Below are positions 10,160-23,464 of a DNA stretch of 64,000 nucleotides, one piece after another. Each line of letters starts with the position of its first letter. Within the stretch, counting starts at the first letter, position 1. Both the position numbers and the translations under genes were made by a program. This DNA comes from Eurosta solidaginis (lineage: Eukaryota; Arthropoda; Insecta; Diptera; Tephritidae): assembly GCF_040869045.1 (NCBI RefSeq), contig NC_090319.1:266244897-266308896 (forward strand), given 5' to 3'. Under the pieces are notes generated by a model. The model had not been told where the DNA came from and ran no database searches. It was given only the letters and a program-made list of their open reading frames with translations.

Positions 10160-10170
10160 GTGGAGGGCAG
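10158..10170 (+). other. Polypurine tract before LTR 2
   Basis: AGGTGGAGGGCAG lies directly against the LTR start and overlaps the integrase stop, as expected for the plus-strand primer. The copy 2 tract (before LTR 3) ends GGGCAT, and the other copies end GGGCAG. Confidence 0.75.
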
Positions 10171-10891
10171 TGTCACGGATATTAACACCACTAAGTTATA
10201 CCATCACTAAGGCGATGCCAAGGCCACGATAAGCAGTAATTACGTCAATAATCAAATCATGTATACACATATATAAGGCAGCCGAAAGATGTCACACACA
10301 CAGATGAATTTACTTATACGCCTATGTATGCGCGAGAGACTGTAAACTACAAACATTCACATCAATAATCAATCATTATGTATCTACATAAACGAATAAA
10401 TAATTACGTCTACACATATGTACGTATACGAGCAGCGGAGCGGCAATGCACAAACACATGCATATATCTTATCTGAGTTGTCACAAGAGAGAGCAATAAT
10501 TTGTGCACGTAGTTGTGGCTGGCGATTTTGTAGCCGAAACTAACTAGTAACTTCTGGAAATCGAAGAGCCTAGAAGTATGCAGCGTAAACTATAAAAGCC
10601 GGGCAGGCGAGTAAGAAGTAATTCAGTTTGATTTGAGTTGTCAAGCAGTTGCGATTAAGACGATATCTAGCGAGCAATAGCAGTATTATTTTGAATAGTA
10701 GAGTTTCATTGAGCTATCAATCAGTGTGGTTATTAAGCAAGCTATTCGTTGCACAGTTTGAGTGTATTGTGAAGTACTTTAATAAAGGCCATTTTGCATT
10801 ATTACAAATTGGAGTTATTTATTCAACAGTTTAGTGATTCGAACTTAGCAGAGGATTGCAAATAAGAGGATTTGCAAGCAAATTCGTTACA
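10171..10891 (+). repeat. LTR 2 of the array (721 bp)
   Basis: This LTR is the 3' LTR of copy 1 and the 5' LTR of copy 2. TATA is at 10591-10597. It is followed by the one variant primer-binding site of the array (TGGTGCCAG at 10894). Confidence 0.95.
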
Positions 10892-10942
10892 ATTGGTGCC
10901 AGAAGAGGAATTGTTGAATAAATTCCAGAAGACAACAAGGAC

Positions 10943-12343
10943 ATGGCAAAGTTCAGTGAATTGAAGATCCAGCAACTGAAGAAGGAGTTGGAGAGCCGTG
11001 GATTGAATACAAGCGGCGTTAAACTCGAACTTCAGGCACGGCTACGAGAGGCAATGGAAGCAGAAGGAATTGATGTGGAGGAGTATGTCTTTCATCTTGA
11101 GGGCGAGGAGACAACAAAAATTGAAGAGGAAAACGAAACATCGCAGACAGTTACGAGCACAGACTTGAACATGATATTGGCTGCAATATCTGCACAAACA
11201 TCGACAGTAGCATCAATGTCGTCACAAATGTCATCACAACTGGAAGAGCAGAAGACATATATGGCATCACAACTAGAATCACAGAAGACACATATTGCAG
11301 AAATGTCGTCAGAAATAACATCAAAGATCGAAGCACAAGAAACGCGTATTTCAGAAATGTCGTCGCAAATGTCATCTCAACTGGAAGAACAGAAGACATA
11401 TATGGCATCGCAACTGGAAGAACAGAAGACATATATGATATCTCAGTTGGCTCAGCAGTTGAAAGCGCAAGAGGATCGCATATCATCACAGTTGGAGGGT
11501 TTTAGTGAACGACAAGATAAAATGGAAGCTGAGATGGATGCTTTGAAAGATCGGATTCAGCAGTTACAATTAAATCGTCCAGCAGTTTCAGCGAGTAATA
11601 CAAAGGTAAAAACACCATCCTTTGACGGTTCTGTTCCTTTCCAGGTCTTTAAACTACAGTTTGAGAAGACCGCAGCAGTGAACAACTGGAATGTGGAAGA
11701 TAAAGTTGCCGCACTCTTCGTAGCATTGAAAGGACCAGCTGCCGAAATCTTACAGACTATTCCAGAGTACGAACGGAACAGTTATGACGCATTGATGGCT
11801 GCTGTAGAACGGCGATACGGAAGCGAACACAGGAAACAGATATTTCAAATATAATTGCAAAACCGCTACCAAAAAGCTAACGAGACTTTGCAGGAGTTTG
11901 CTTCGGACATTGAAAGATTGGCTCATCTTGCAAATGCGGATGCACCCGTGGAATACACGGAAAGAGTGAAGATTCAGAGCTTTATAAATGGCATACGGGA
12001 CGTCGAAACGAAGCGAGCCACATACGCGAACCCAAAGCAAACATTTTCTGAAACGGTATCCCATGCATTGACTCAGGAAACGGCGTCATTATTGAGTAAA
12101 CCAGCATACAAAGCTCATCGTGTGGAAGTAGAAAGGCCGGAGTGGGTAGATACAATTTTGGAAGCTCTGAAGGGGTCACAACAGAAAAATGCCGGAGTTA
12201 TGAAATGTTTCAAGTGCGGTAACCCAGGTCACATTGCACGTCATTGCAGTAGCAATTCCAATAGTTCCAACAATGTGGGTGGCCGTAAACGCAGAGCTGA
12301 AGGAGACGAGCAAATCTCCAAATCCACTCAATCGTTAAACTAA
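10943..12343 (+). pseudogene. gag: gag, copy 2 (internal stop)
   Basis: The frame has the same domain order as copy 1, with the in-frame TAA at 11852-11854 and the end at TAA 12341-12343. No amino-acid difference from copy 1 was seen. One silent change (TCA for TCG context near 11488) marks this copy. Confidence 0.9.
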
Positions 12344-14287
12344 AGCGTACAGCCACTGGAGAAGACAGCACGGTTCTAGGAGAAGTATCATGTGAAGTCG
12401 CAATTGGGAACGTCACGGTAGTACACAATTTTATAGTGGCAGAGATTGTTGATGAAATCATAATTGGAGTGGACTTCTTAATCGACCAGGGCATCAAGAT
12501 CGACATGCAAAGCAAGACGATGCGATATAAGAACATGGATGTACCACTTAATTTCGGTTACGAGAGAGGCTACAGCAGTAAACGAGTGCTGGTGGAAGAG
12601 AGTCAGCGAATACCACCAAAATCCGAAGCAGTCATCTGGGCAAAGGTTGATGGAGATTGTGGGACAAACAAATTGTGGGTTGTCGAAGCAGCAAATAAAT
12701 CAGCACTGAACATACTTGTAGGAAAAACCCTGGCTATGACAAAACAAGATGGACGTATTCCGGTAAGAGTACTCAATGAGTTCAAGTCACCATTCAATTT
12801 GACCAAAGGAGCTATTTTGGGAAGATGCCAAGAGGCCGAAGTAGTTATTAACTGTGAACAGCTCCAGGAATACGTTTCATCTAGTAATACTGATCTTTCA
12901 AATGATATCACGGCATGGACGCATGGGCTAGAGGAAGCCTATCAGAGTAAGGCAAAACAACTGCTCATAAAATAAGCGAACATATTTGACCAGGACGGTT
13001 CCAAACCAGGCCGCACCAATGTTGTGAAACATCAAATTGACACTGGAGATGCGAGGCCGATCCGTCAAGCTCCACGTAGTGTTCCACTGGCGTAGCGGGA
13101 AGTTGTGAGTCAAATCATACAAGAAATGAGTGACAGCGGCGTCATCGAACCATCAGCTAGTCCATGGAGCTCACCGGTAGTACTTGTAAAGAAGGATGGA
13201 AAAATGAGGTTTTGCGTGGACTACCGAAAGTTGAATGACGTTACGAAAAAGGATAGCTACCCCTTACCAAGAATTGACGACACTCTGGACTCGCTCTCTG
13301 GTACGAAATGGCTTTCCACACTGGACTTGAAAAGCGGCTACTGGCAAGTGGAGGTAAAGGAGGAAGACCAAGAGAAAACAGCCTTCAGCGTCGGAGATGG
13401 TCTTTGGCAATTTACAGTAATGCCCTTTGGACTATGTAATGCACCAGCTACTTTCGAGAGACTCATGGATAAGGTATTGAAGGGTCTACATTGGAAAACA
13501 TGCTTGGTGTACCTGGACGACATCATCGTATTGGGCAAGAATTTCGATGAACATCTTAAGAACTTGGAGGAAGTTTTCCAAAGAATAGCTGGCGCTGGTC
13601 TGAAGTTAAGTCCCAAAAAGTGTTCGCTGTTTAAAAAGGAAGTAAATTATTTGGGTCACAAGGTAACGACAGAGGGCATCTGCACTGCGAACGAAAAGAT
13701 AGAGGCTGTAAAGGATTGGCCAAGACCACAGAACCTACATGAATTAAGAAGTTTCCTTGGGCTGTGCACATATTACCGCCGATTTGTACAAAATTTTTCC
13801 AGCGTAGCCCATAGCCTCCATGAGCTTACAAGAAAAATAAAGCTTTTGAATGGAAGAAGGAGCAAGAAGTGGCTTTCCAAACACTGAAGGAGCGTTTATG
13901 CACTGCCCCAATGTTAGCATATCCGATTCCAGGAGCAACATTTATTCTAGATACAGATGCGAGTGGATATGCTATAGGAGGCGTTTTATCACAACTGGTC
14001 GATGGACAGGAGAAGGTAGTTGCATATTACAGCCGTTCGATTGGAAAACCAGAGAGGAACTACTGCGTTACGCGGAGAGAGCTGTTGGCATTGGTAGAGT
14101 GCGTTAAACATTTTCACAAATACCTCTACGGCCAGCGATTCCGTGTCAGGACAGATCACGCAGCTTTAAAATGGCTACTGCAGTTCCGTAATCCGGAAGG
14201 ACAATTGGCACGGTGGATCGAGCGACTACAAAGCTATGACTTTTCCATTGAGCATCGAAAAGGTAGTACCCATGGAATGCCGATGCA
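12301..14287 (+). pseudogene. pol: pol protease remnant, RT and RNase H, copy 2
   Basis: This copy carries the same breaks as copy 1: stops at 12973-12975 and 13093-13095, and frameshifts near 13830 and 14275. It has Ser at RT residue 71 and Ala at RNase H residue 52, as do copies 3-5. Base C (not T) at 14287 leaves the RNase H frame running on to a TAG at 14355-14357. Confidence 0.9.
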
Positions 14288-15721
14288 ATGTCACGAAGAC
14301 CATGTAGTTTGGAATGCAAGCACTGTTCAAAAGGCGAGGCTAAAGAAGACATTATAGATGTCCGGCTAATGACTATAACATGTACAGATGAATGGGACAA
14401 GGAACAGCTAAGAAAGTGCCAGCTAGAAGATGCACATCTGTCACGTGTTATGCAAGGGCTCGAACGAAATGAAAGACCAAACAGAGAAGAGATGTCAGCA
14501 GGGAGTCCCATTGCGAAGTCATATTGGGCACAGTGGAACAGTTTAGAATTGATATCCGGTTGCCTTCATCGAGTATGGGAGAGTGAGGATGGTAAATACA
14601 AGAATAAACTGATAGTTGTTCCCAGAAAGAGGATTGCTGATGTGCTCAGCGAGCTGCATAATGGTCCAAGCGGAGGTCATCTTGGAATCACGAAGACGCT
14701 CGAGAAGATTAAACAGAGATTCTATTGGGTTGGTTGTCGTCAGTCGGTCACTGAGTGGATTGCGAACTGCGAGGTTTGCAGCAGAGCGAAAGGGCCCAGA
14801 ACACGAAGTCATGGCCAGATGAAGCAATATAACTCAGGTGCGCCATTTGAAAGGATCGCTATGGACGTCGCCGGTCCATTTCCTAATAGCAACGGCGGAA
14901 ACAAATATGTACTGGTAGTTATGGATTATTTCAGCAAATGGCCAGAGGTATACCCAACCCCAAATCAAGAAGCGGAAACGGTAGCAGAAGTGTTTATAAA
15001 CAATTGGGTTGCAAGGTATGGTGTACCAATGGAGTTACATTCTGACCAAGGCAGGAATTTCGAATCAGCTGTGTTCCAGGAAATGTGTAAGTCATTGGGC
15101 ATTCGAAAAACACGGACAACTGCATTGCATCCTCAATCCGATGGTATGGTAGAACGATTCAATAGAACATTGGAGGAGCACTTAAGGAAAGTAGTGGACA
15201 AGTACCATAAAGAATGGGATACCCGCATACCATTATTCTTGATGGCTTACCGATCAGCAGTGCATGAGACAACGGGCCAAACCCCTGCAGAAGTAATTTT
15301 TGGCAATGACCTTAGACTGCCAGCTGATTTGAAGTTTGGGATAGATGCCAATGCGGAGAGAAATGTCAGGAAATCCACTAGTGATTTGGAAGAAGAGCTA
15401 AGAGAAATACATGATCTGATAAGGCAACGAACAAAGATTATGAGTGACAAGATGAAAGCCAGATATGATAAAGCAATTAATTCAGAAGGTTTTCAGGAAG
15501 GAGATTTGGTGCTGTTATACAACCCGCAACGAAAAAAAGGTTTGTCCCCGAAATTGCAATGGAATTGGGAAGGCCCATACAAAGTTGTAAAACGGATCAA
15601 CGATGTAGTGTACCGCATACAAACCATCGGTAAACCACGAACCAAAATGAAAGTGGTCCATTTGGAAAGGCTGGCAACGTTTAGATCGGGAGATTTGTCT
15701 GATCGGGACGATCAGACTTAG
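14288..15721 (+). CDS. pol: pol integrase, copy 2 (477 codons)
   Basis: The HHCC, DD35E and GPY/F features are all intact. The copy-specific change is D50H. At 14647 and 14737 it carries the C/T variant pair shared only with copy 4. Confidence 0.85.
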   Translation: MSRRPCSLECKHCSKGEAKEDIIDVRLMTITCTDEWDKEQLRKCQLEDAHLSRVMQGLERNERPNREEMSAGSPIAKSYWAQWNSLELISGCLHRVWESEDGKYKNKLIVVPRKRIADVLSELHNGPSGGHLGITKTLEKIKQRFYWVGCRQSVTEWIANCEVCSRAKGPRTRSHGQMKQYNSGAPFERIAMDVAGPFPNSNGGNKYVLVVMDYFSKWPEVYPTPNQEAETVAEVFINNWVARYGVPMELHSDQGRNFESAVFQEMCKSLGIRKTRTTALHPQSDGMVERFNRTLEEHLRKVVDKYHKEWDTRIPLFLMAYRSAVHETTGQTPAEVIFGNDLRLPADLKFGIDANAERNVRKSTSDLEEELREIHDLIRQRTKIMSDKMKARYDKAINSEGFQEGDLVLLYNPQRKKGLSPKLQWNWEGPYKVVKRINDVVYRIQTIGKPRTKMKVVHLERLATFRSGDLSDRDDQT

Positions 15722-15732
15722 GTGGAGGGCAT

Positions 15733-16453
15733 TGTCACGGATATTAACACCACTAAGTTATACCATCACTAAGGCGATGCCAAGGCCACGATAAGCAGTA
15801 ATTACGTCAATGATCAAATCATGTATACACATATATAAGGCAGCCGAAAGATGTCACACACACAGATGAATTTACTTATACGCCTATGTATGCGCGAGAG
15901 ACTGTAAACTACAAACATTCACATCAATAATCAATCATTATGTATCTACATAAACGAATAAATAATTACGTCTACACATATGTACGTATACGAGCAGCGG
16001 AGCGGCAATGCACAAACACATGCATATATCTTATCTGAGTTGTCACAAGAGAGAGCAATAATTTGTGCACGTAGTTGTGGCTGGCGATTTTGTAGCCGAA
16101 ACTAACTAGTAACTTCTGGAAATCGAAGAGCCTAGAAGTATGCAGCGTAAACTATAAAAGCCGGGCAGGCGAGTAAGAAGTAATTCAGTTTGATTTGAGT
16201 TGTCAAGCAGTTGCGATTAAGACGATATCTAGCGAGCAATAGCAGTATTATTTTGAATAGTAGAGTTTCATTGAGCTATCAATCAGTGTGGTTATTAAGC
16301 AAGCTATTCGTTGCACAGTTTGAGTGTATTGTGAAGTACTTTAATAAAGGCCATTTTGCATTATTACAAATTGGAGTTATTTATTCAACAGTTTAGTGAT
16401 TCGAACTTAGCAGAGGATTGCAAATAAGAGGATTTGCAAGCAAATTCGTTACA
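15733..16453 (+). repeat. LTR 3 of the array (721 bp)
   Basis: TATA is at 16153-16159. One change in U3 (GTCAATGATC in place of GTCAATAATC near 15810) distinguishes it from the other array LTRs. Confidence 0.95.
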
Positions 16454-16504
16454 ATTGGTGTCAGAAGAGGAATTGTTGAATAAATTCCAGAAGACAACAA
16501 GGAC

Positions 16505-17905
16505 ATGGCAAAGTTCAGTGAATTGAAGATCCAGCAACTGAAGAAGGAGTTGGAGAGCCGTGGATTGAATACAAGCGGCGTTAAACTCGAACTTCAGGCA
16601 CGGCTACGAGAGGCAATGGAAGCAGAAGGAATTGATGTGGAGGAGTATGTCTTTCATCTTGAGGGCGAGGAGACAACAAAAATTGAAGAGGAAAACGAAA
16701 CATCGCAGAGAGTTACGAGCACAGACTTGAACATGATATTGGCTGCAATATCTGCACAAACATCGACAGTAGCATCAATGTCGTCACAAATGTCATCACA
16801 ACTGGAAGAGCAGAAGACATATATGGCATCACAACTAGAATCACAGAAGACACATATTGCAGAAATGTCGTCAGAAATAACATCAAAGATCGAAGCACAA
16901 GAAACGCGTATTTCAGAAATGTCGTCGCAAATGTCATCTCAACTGGAAGAACAGAAGACATATATGGCATCGCAACTGGAAGAACAGAAGACATATATGA
17001 TATCTCAGTTGGCTCAGCAGTTGAAAGCGCAAGAGGATCGCATATCATCGCAGTTGGAGGGTTTTAGTGAACGACAAGATAAAATGGAAGCTGAGATGGA
17101 TGCTTTGAAAGATCGGATTCAGCAGTTACAATTAAATCGTCCAGCAGTTTCAGCGAGTAATACAAAGGTAAAAACACCATCCTTTGACGGTTCTGTTCCT
17201 TTCCAGGTCTTTAAACTACAGTTTGAGAAGACCGCAGCAGTGAACAACTGGAATGTGGAAGATAAAGTTGCCGCACTCTTCGTAGCATTGAAAGGACCAG
17301 CTGCCGAAATCTTACAGACTATTCCAGAGTACGAACGGAACAGTTATGACGCATTGATGGCTGCTGTAGAACGGCGATACGGAAGCGAACACAGGAAACA
17401 GATATTTCAAATATAATTGCAAAACCGCTACCAAAAAGCTAACGAGACTTTGCAGGAGTTTGCTTCGGACATTGAAAGATTGGCTCATCTTGCAAATGCG
17501 GATGCACCCGTGGAATACACGGAAAGAGTGAAGATTCAGAGCTTTATAAATGGCATACGGGACGTCGAAACGAAGCGAGCCACATACGCGAACCCAAAGC
17601 AAACATTTTCTGAAACGGTATCCCATGCATTGACTCAGGAAACGGCGTCATTATTGAGTAAACCAGCATACAAAGCTCATCGTGTGGAAGTAGAAAGGCC
17701 GGAGTGGGTAGATACAATTTTGGAAGCTCTGAAGGGGTCACAGCAGAAAAATGCCGGAGTTATGAAATGTTTCAAGTGCGGTAACCCAGGTCACATTGCA
17801 CGTCATTGCAGTAGCAATTCCAATAGTTCCAACAATGTGGGTGGCCGTAAACGCAGAGCTGAAGGAGACGAGCAAATCTCCAAATCCACTCAATCGTTAA
17901 ACTAA
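16505..17905 (+). pseudogene. gag: gag, copy 3 (internal stop)
   Basis: The TAA at 17414-17416 interrupts the frame, which ends at 17905. Residue 69 is Arg (AGA at 16709-16711) where the other copies have Thr. A silent A-to-G change near 17743 is also unique to this copy. Confidence 0.9.
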
Positions 17906-19849
17906 AGCGTACAGCCACTGGAGAAGACAGCACGGTTCTAGGAGAAGTATCATGTGAAGTCGCAATTGGGAACGTCACGGTAGTACACAATTTTATAGTG
18001 GCAGAGATTGTTGATGAAATCATAATTGGAGTGGACTTCTTAATCGACCAGGGCATCAAGATCGACATGCAAAGCAAGACGATGCGATATAAGAACATGG
18101 ATGTACCACTTAATTTCGGTTACGAGAGAGGCTACAGCAGTAAACGAGTGCTGGTGGAAGAGAGTCAGCGAATACCACCAAAATCCGAAGCAGTCATCTG
18201 GGCAAAGGTTGATGGAGATTGTGGGACAAACAAATTGTGGGTTGTCGAAGCAGCAAATAAATCAGCACTGAACATACTTGTAGGAAAAACCCTGGCTATG
18301 ACAAAACAAGATGGACGTATTCCGGTAAGAGTACTCAATGAGTTCAAGTCACCATTCAATTTGACCAAAGGAGCTATTTTGGGAAGATGCCAAGAGGCCG
18401 AAGTAGTTATTAACTGTGAACAGCTCCAGGAATACGTTTCATCTAGTAATACTGATCTTTCAAATGATATCACGGCATGGACGCATGGGCTAGAGGAAGC
18501 CTATCAGAGTAAGGCAAAACAACTGCTCATAAAATAAGCGAACATATTTGACCAGGACGGTTCCAAACCAGGCCGCACCAATGTTGTGAAACATCAAATT
18601 GACACTGGAGATGCGAGGCCGATCCGTCAAGCTCCACGTAGTGTTCCACTGGCGTAGCGGGAAGTTGTGAGTCAAATCATACAAGAAATGAGTGACAGCG
18701 GCGTCATCGAACCATCAGCTAGTCCATGGAGCTCACCGGTAGTACTTGTAAAGAAGGATGGAAAAATGAGGTTTTGCGTGGACTACCGAAAGTTGAATGA
18801 CGTTACGAAAAAGGATAGCTACCCCTTACCAAGAATTGACGACACTCTGGACTCGCTCTCTGGTACGAAATGGCTTTCCACACTGGACTTGAAAAGCGGC
18901 TACTGGCAAGTGGAGGTAAAGGAGGAAGACCAAGAGAAAACAGCCTTCAGCGTCGGAGATGGTCTTTGGCAATTTACAGTAATGCCCTTTGGACTATGTA
19001 ATGCACCAGCTACTTTCGAGAGACTCATGGATAAGGTATTGAAGGGTCTACATTGGAAAACATGCTTGGTGTACCTGGACGACATCATCGTATTGGGCAA
19101 GAATTTCGATGAACATCTTAAGAACTTGGAGGAAGTTTTCCAAAGAATAGCTGGCGCTGGTCTGAAGTTAAGTCCCAAAAAGTGTTCGCTGTTTAAAAAG
19201 GAAGTAAATTATTTGGGTCACAAGGTAACGACAGAGGGCATCTGCACTGCGAACGAAAAGATAGAGGCTGTAAAGGATTGGCCAAGACCACAGAACCTAC
19301 ATGAATTAAGAAGTTTCCTTGGGCTGTGCACATATTACCGCCGATTTGTACAAAATTTTTCCAGCGTAGCCCATAGCCTCCATGAGCTTACAAGAAAAAT
19401 AAAGCTTTTGAATGGAAGAAGGAGCAAGAAGTGGCTTTCCAAACACTGAAGGAGCGTTTATGCACTGCCCCAATGTTAGCATATCCGATTCCAGGAGCAA
19501 CATTTATTCTAGATACAGATGCGAGTGGATATGCTATAGGAGGCGTTTTATCACAACTGGTCGATGGACAGGAGAAGGTAGTTGCATATTACAGCCGTTC
19601 GATTGGAAAACCAGAGAGGAACTACTGCGTTACGCGGAGAGAGCTGTTGGCATTGGTAGAGTGCGTTAAACATTTTCACAAATACCTCTACGGCCAGCGA
19701 TTCCGTGTCAGGACAGATCACGCAGCTTTAAAATGGCTACTGCAGTTCCGTAATCCGGAAGGACAATTGGCACGGTGGATCGAGCGACTACAAAGCTATG
19801 ACTTTTCCATTGAGCATCGAAAAGGTAGTACCCATGGAATGCCGATGCA
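17863..19849 (+). pseudogene. pol: pol protease remnant, RT and RNase H, copy 3
   Basis: The breaks match the other copies: stops at 18535-18537 and 18655-18657, and frameshifts near 19392 and 19837. The catalytic motifs of RT and RNase H are kept. Confidence 0.9.
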
Positions 19850-21283
19850 ATGTCACGAAGACCATGTAGTTTGGAATGCAAGCACTGTTCAAAAGGCGAG
19901 GCTAAAGAAGACATTATAGATGTCCGGCTAATGACTATAACATGTACAGATGAATGGGACAAGGAACAGCTAAGAAAGTGCCAGCTAGAAGATGCAGATC
20001 TGTCACGTGTTATGCAAGGGCTCGAACGAAATGAAAGACCAAACAGAGAAGAGATGTCAGCAGGGAGTCCCATTGCGAAGTCATATTGGGCACAGTGGAA
20101 CAGTTTAGAATTGATATCCGGTTGCCTTCATCGAGTATGGGAGAGTGAGGATGGTAAATACAAGAATAAACTGATAGTTGTTCCCAGAAAGAGGATTGCT
20201 GATGTGCTGAGCGAGCTGCATAATGGTCCAAGCGGAGGTCATCTTGGAATCACGAAGACGCTCGAGAAGATTAAACAGAGATTCTATTGGGTTGGTTGCC
20301 GTCAGTCGGTCACTGAGTGGATTGCGAACTGCGAGGTTTGCAGCAGAGCGAAAGGGCCCAGAACACGAAGTCATGGCCAGATGAAGCAATATAACTCAGG
20401 TGCGCCATTTGAAAGGATCGCTATGGACGTCGCCGGTCCATTTCCTAATAGCAACGGCGGAAACAAATATGTACTGGTAGTTATGGATTATTTCAGCAAA
20501 TGGCCAGAGGTATACCCAACCCCAAATCAAGAAGCGGAAACGGTAGCAGAAGTGTTTATAAACAATTGGGTTGCAAGGTATGGTGTACCAATGGAGTTAC
20601 ATTCTGACCAAGGCAGGAATTTCGAATCAGCTGTGTTCCAGGAAATGTGTAAGTCATTGGGCATTCGAAAAACACGGACAACTGCATTGCATCCTCAATC
20701 CGATGGTATGGTAGAACGATTCAATAGAACATTGGAGGAGCACTTAAGGAAAGTAGTGGACAAGTACCATAAAGAATGGGATACCCGCATACCATTATTC
20801 TTGATGGCTTACCGATCAGCAGTGCATGAGACAACGGGCCAAACCCCTGCAGAAGTAATTTTTGGCAATGACCTTAGACTGCCAGCTGATTTGAAGTTTG
20901 GGATAGATGCCAATGCGGAGAGAAATGTCAGGAAATCCACTAGTGATTTGGAAGAAGAGCTAAGAGAAATACATGATCTGATAAGGCAACGAACAAAGAT
21001 TATGAGTGACAAGATGAAAGCCAGATATGATAAAGCAATTAATTCAGAAGGTTTTCAGGAAGGAGATTTGGTGCTGTTATACAACCCGCAACGAAAAAAA
21101 GGTTTGTCCCCGAAATTGCAATGGAATTGGGAAGGCCCATACAAAGTTGTAAAACGGATCAACGATGTAGTGTACCGCATACAAACCATCGGTAAACCAC
21201 GAACCAAAATGAAAGTGGTCCATTTGGAAAGGCTGGCAACGTTTAGATCGGGAGATTTGTCTGATCGGGACGATCAGACTTAG
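19850..21283 (+). CDS. pol: pol integrase, copy 3 (477 codons)
   Basis: The protein is identical to the copy 1 integrase except at the first variable positions noted elsewhere. It shares the G/C variant pair at 20209 and 20299 with copy 1, and all catalytic residues are present. Confidence 0.85.
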   Translation: MSRRPCSLECKHCSKGEAKEDIIDVRLMTITCTDEWDKEQLRKCQLEDADLSRVMQGLERNERPNREEMSAGSPIAKSYWAQWNSLELISGCLHRVWESEDGKYKNKLIVVPRKRIADVLSELHNGPSGGHLGITKTLEKIKQRFYWVGCRQSVTEWIANCEVCSRAKGPRTRSHGQMKQYNSGAPFERIAMDVAGPFPNSNGGNKYVLVVMDYFSKWPEVYPTPNQEAETVAEVFINNWVARYGVPMELHSDQGRNFESAVFQEMCKSLGIRKTRTTALHPQSDGMVERFNRTLEEHLRKVVDKYHKEWDTRIPLFLMAYRSAVHETTGQTPAEVIFGNDLRLPADLKFGIDANAERNVRKSTSDLEEELREIHDLIRQRTKIMSDKMKARYDKAINSEGFQEGDLVLLYNPQRKKGLSPKLQWNWEGPYKVVKRINDVVYRIQTIGKPRTKMKVVHLERLATFRSGDLSDRDDQT

Positions 21284-21294
21284 GTGGAGGGCAG

Positions 21295-22015
21295 TGTCAC
21301 GGATATTAACACCACTAAGTTATACCATCACTAAGGCGATGCCAAGGCCACGATAAGCAGTAATTACGTCAATAATCAAATCATGTATACACATATATAA
21401 GGCAGCCGAAAGATGTCACACACACAGATGAATTTACTTATACGCCTATGTATGCGCGAGAGACTGTAAACTACAAACATTCACATCAATAATCAATCAT
21501 TATGTATCTACATAAACGAATAAATAATTACGTCTACACATATGTACGTATACGAGCAGCGGAGCGGCAATGCACAAACACATGCATATATCTTATCTGA
21601 GTTGTCACAAGAGAGAGCAATAATTTGTGCACGTAGTTGTGGCTGGCGATTTTGTAGCCGAAACTAACTAGTAACTTCTGGAAATCGAAGAGCCTAGAAG
21701 TATGCAGCGTAAACTATAAAAGCCGGGCAGGCGAGTAAGAAGTAATTCAGTTTGATTTGAGTTGTCAAGCAGTTGCGATTAAGACGATATCTAGCGAGCA
21801 ATAGCAGTATTATTTTGAATAGTAGAGTTTCATTGAGCTATCAATCAGTGTGGTTATTAAGCAAGCTATTCGTTGCACAGTTTGAGTGTATTGTGAAGTA
21901 CTTTAATAAAGGCCATTTTGCATTATTACAAATTGGAGTTATTTATTCAACAGTTTAGTGATTCGAACTTAGCAGAGGATTGCAAATAAGAGGATTTGCA
22001 AGCAAATTCGTTACA
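21295..22015 (+). repeat. LTR 4 of the array (721 bp)
   Basis: TATA is at 21715-21721. The ends are TGTCACGG and GTTACA, as in the other array LTRs. Confidence 0.95.
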
Positions 22016-22066
22016 ATTGGTGTCAGAAGAGGAATTGTTGAATAAATTCCAGAAGACAACAAGGAC

Positions 22067-23464
22067 ATGGCAAAGTTCAGTGAATTGAAGATCCAGCAAC
22101 TGAAGGAGTTGGAGAGCCGTGGATTGAATACAAGCGGCGTTAAACTCGAACTTCAGGCACGGCTACGAGAGGCAATGGAAGCAGAAGGAATTGATGTGGA
22201 GGAGTATGTCTTTCATCTTGAGGGCGAGGAGACAACAAAAATTGAAGAGGAAAACGAAACATCGCAGACAGTTACGAGCACAGACTTGAACATGATATTG
22301 GCTGCAATATCTGCACAAACATCGACAGTAGCATCAATGTCGTCACAAATGTCATCACAACTGGAAGAGCAGAAGACATATATGGCATCACAACTAGAAT
22401 CACAGAAGACACATATTGCAGAAATGTCGTCAGAAATAACATCAAAGATCGAAGCACAAGAAACGCGTATTTCAGAAATGTCGTCGCAAATGTCATCTCA
22501 ACTGGAAGAACAGAAGACATATATGGCATCGCAACTGGAAGAACAGAAGACATATATGATATCTCAGTTGGCTCAGCAGTTGAAAGCGCAAGAGGATCGC
22601 ATATCATCGCAGTTGGAGGGTTTTAGTGAACGACAAGATAAAATGGAAGCTGAGATGGATGCTTTGAAAGATCGGATTCAGCAGTTACAATTAAATCGTC
22701 CAGCAGTTTCAGCGAGTAATACAAAGGTAAAAACACCATCCTTTGACGGTTCTGTTCCTTTCCAGGTCTTTAAACTACAGTTTGAGAAGACCGCAGCAGT
22801 GAACAACTGGAATGTGGAAGATAAAGTTGCCGCACTCTTCGTAGCATTGAAAGGACCAGCTGCCGAAATCTTACAGACTATTCCAGAGTACGAACGGAAC
22901 AGTTATGACGCATTGATGGCTGCTGTAGAACGGCGATACGGAAGCGAACACAGGAAACAGATATTTCAAATATAATTGCAAAACCGCTACCAAAAAGCTA
23001 ACGAGACTTTGCAGGAGTTTGCTTCGGACATTGAAAGATTGGCTCATCTTGCAAATGCGGATGCACCCGTGGAATACACGGAAAGAGTGAAGATTCAGAG
23101 CTTTATAAATGGCATACGGGACGTCGAAACGAAGCGAGCCACATACGCGAACCCAAAGCAAACATTTTCTGAAACGGTATCCCATGCATTGACTCAGGAA
23201 ACGGCGTCATTATTGAGTAAACCAGCATACAAAGCTCATCGTGTGGAAGTAGAAAGGCCGGAGTGGGTAGATACAATTTTGGAAGCTCTGAAGGGGTCAC
23301 AACAGAAAAATGCCGGAGTTATGAAATGTTTCAAGTGCGGTAACCCAGGTCACATTGCACGTCATTGCAGTAGCAATTCCAATAGTTCCAACAATGTGGG
23401 TGGCCGTAAACGCAGAGCTGAAGGAGACGAGCAAATCTCCAAATCCACTCAATCGTTAAACTAA
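22067..23464 (+). pseudogene. gag: gag, copy 4 (internal stop, 3-bp deletion)
   Basis: A 3-bp deletion near 22104 removes one Lys of a Lys-Lys pair in the SAP-like motif, which explains the 5559-bp period of this copy. The shared TAA is at 22973-22975. Confidence 0.9.

Noticed and set aside
10157..10171. An env gene that would make the element an errantivirus
   Set aside because: Integrase ends 11 bases before the 3' LTR in every copy, so there is no room for a third frame.
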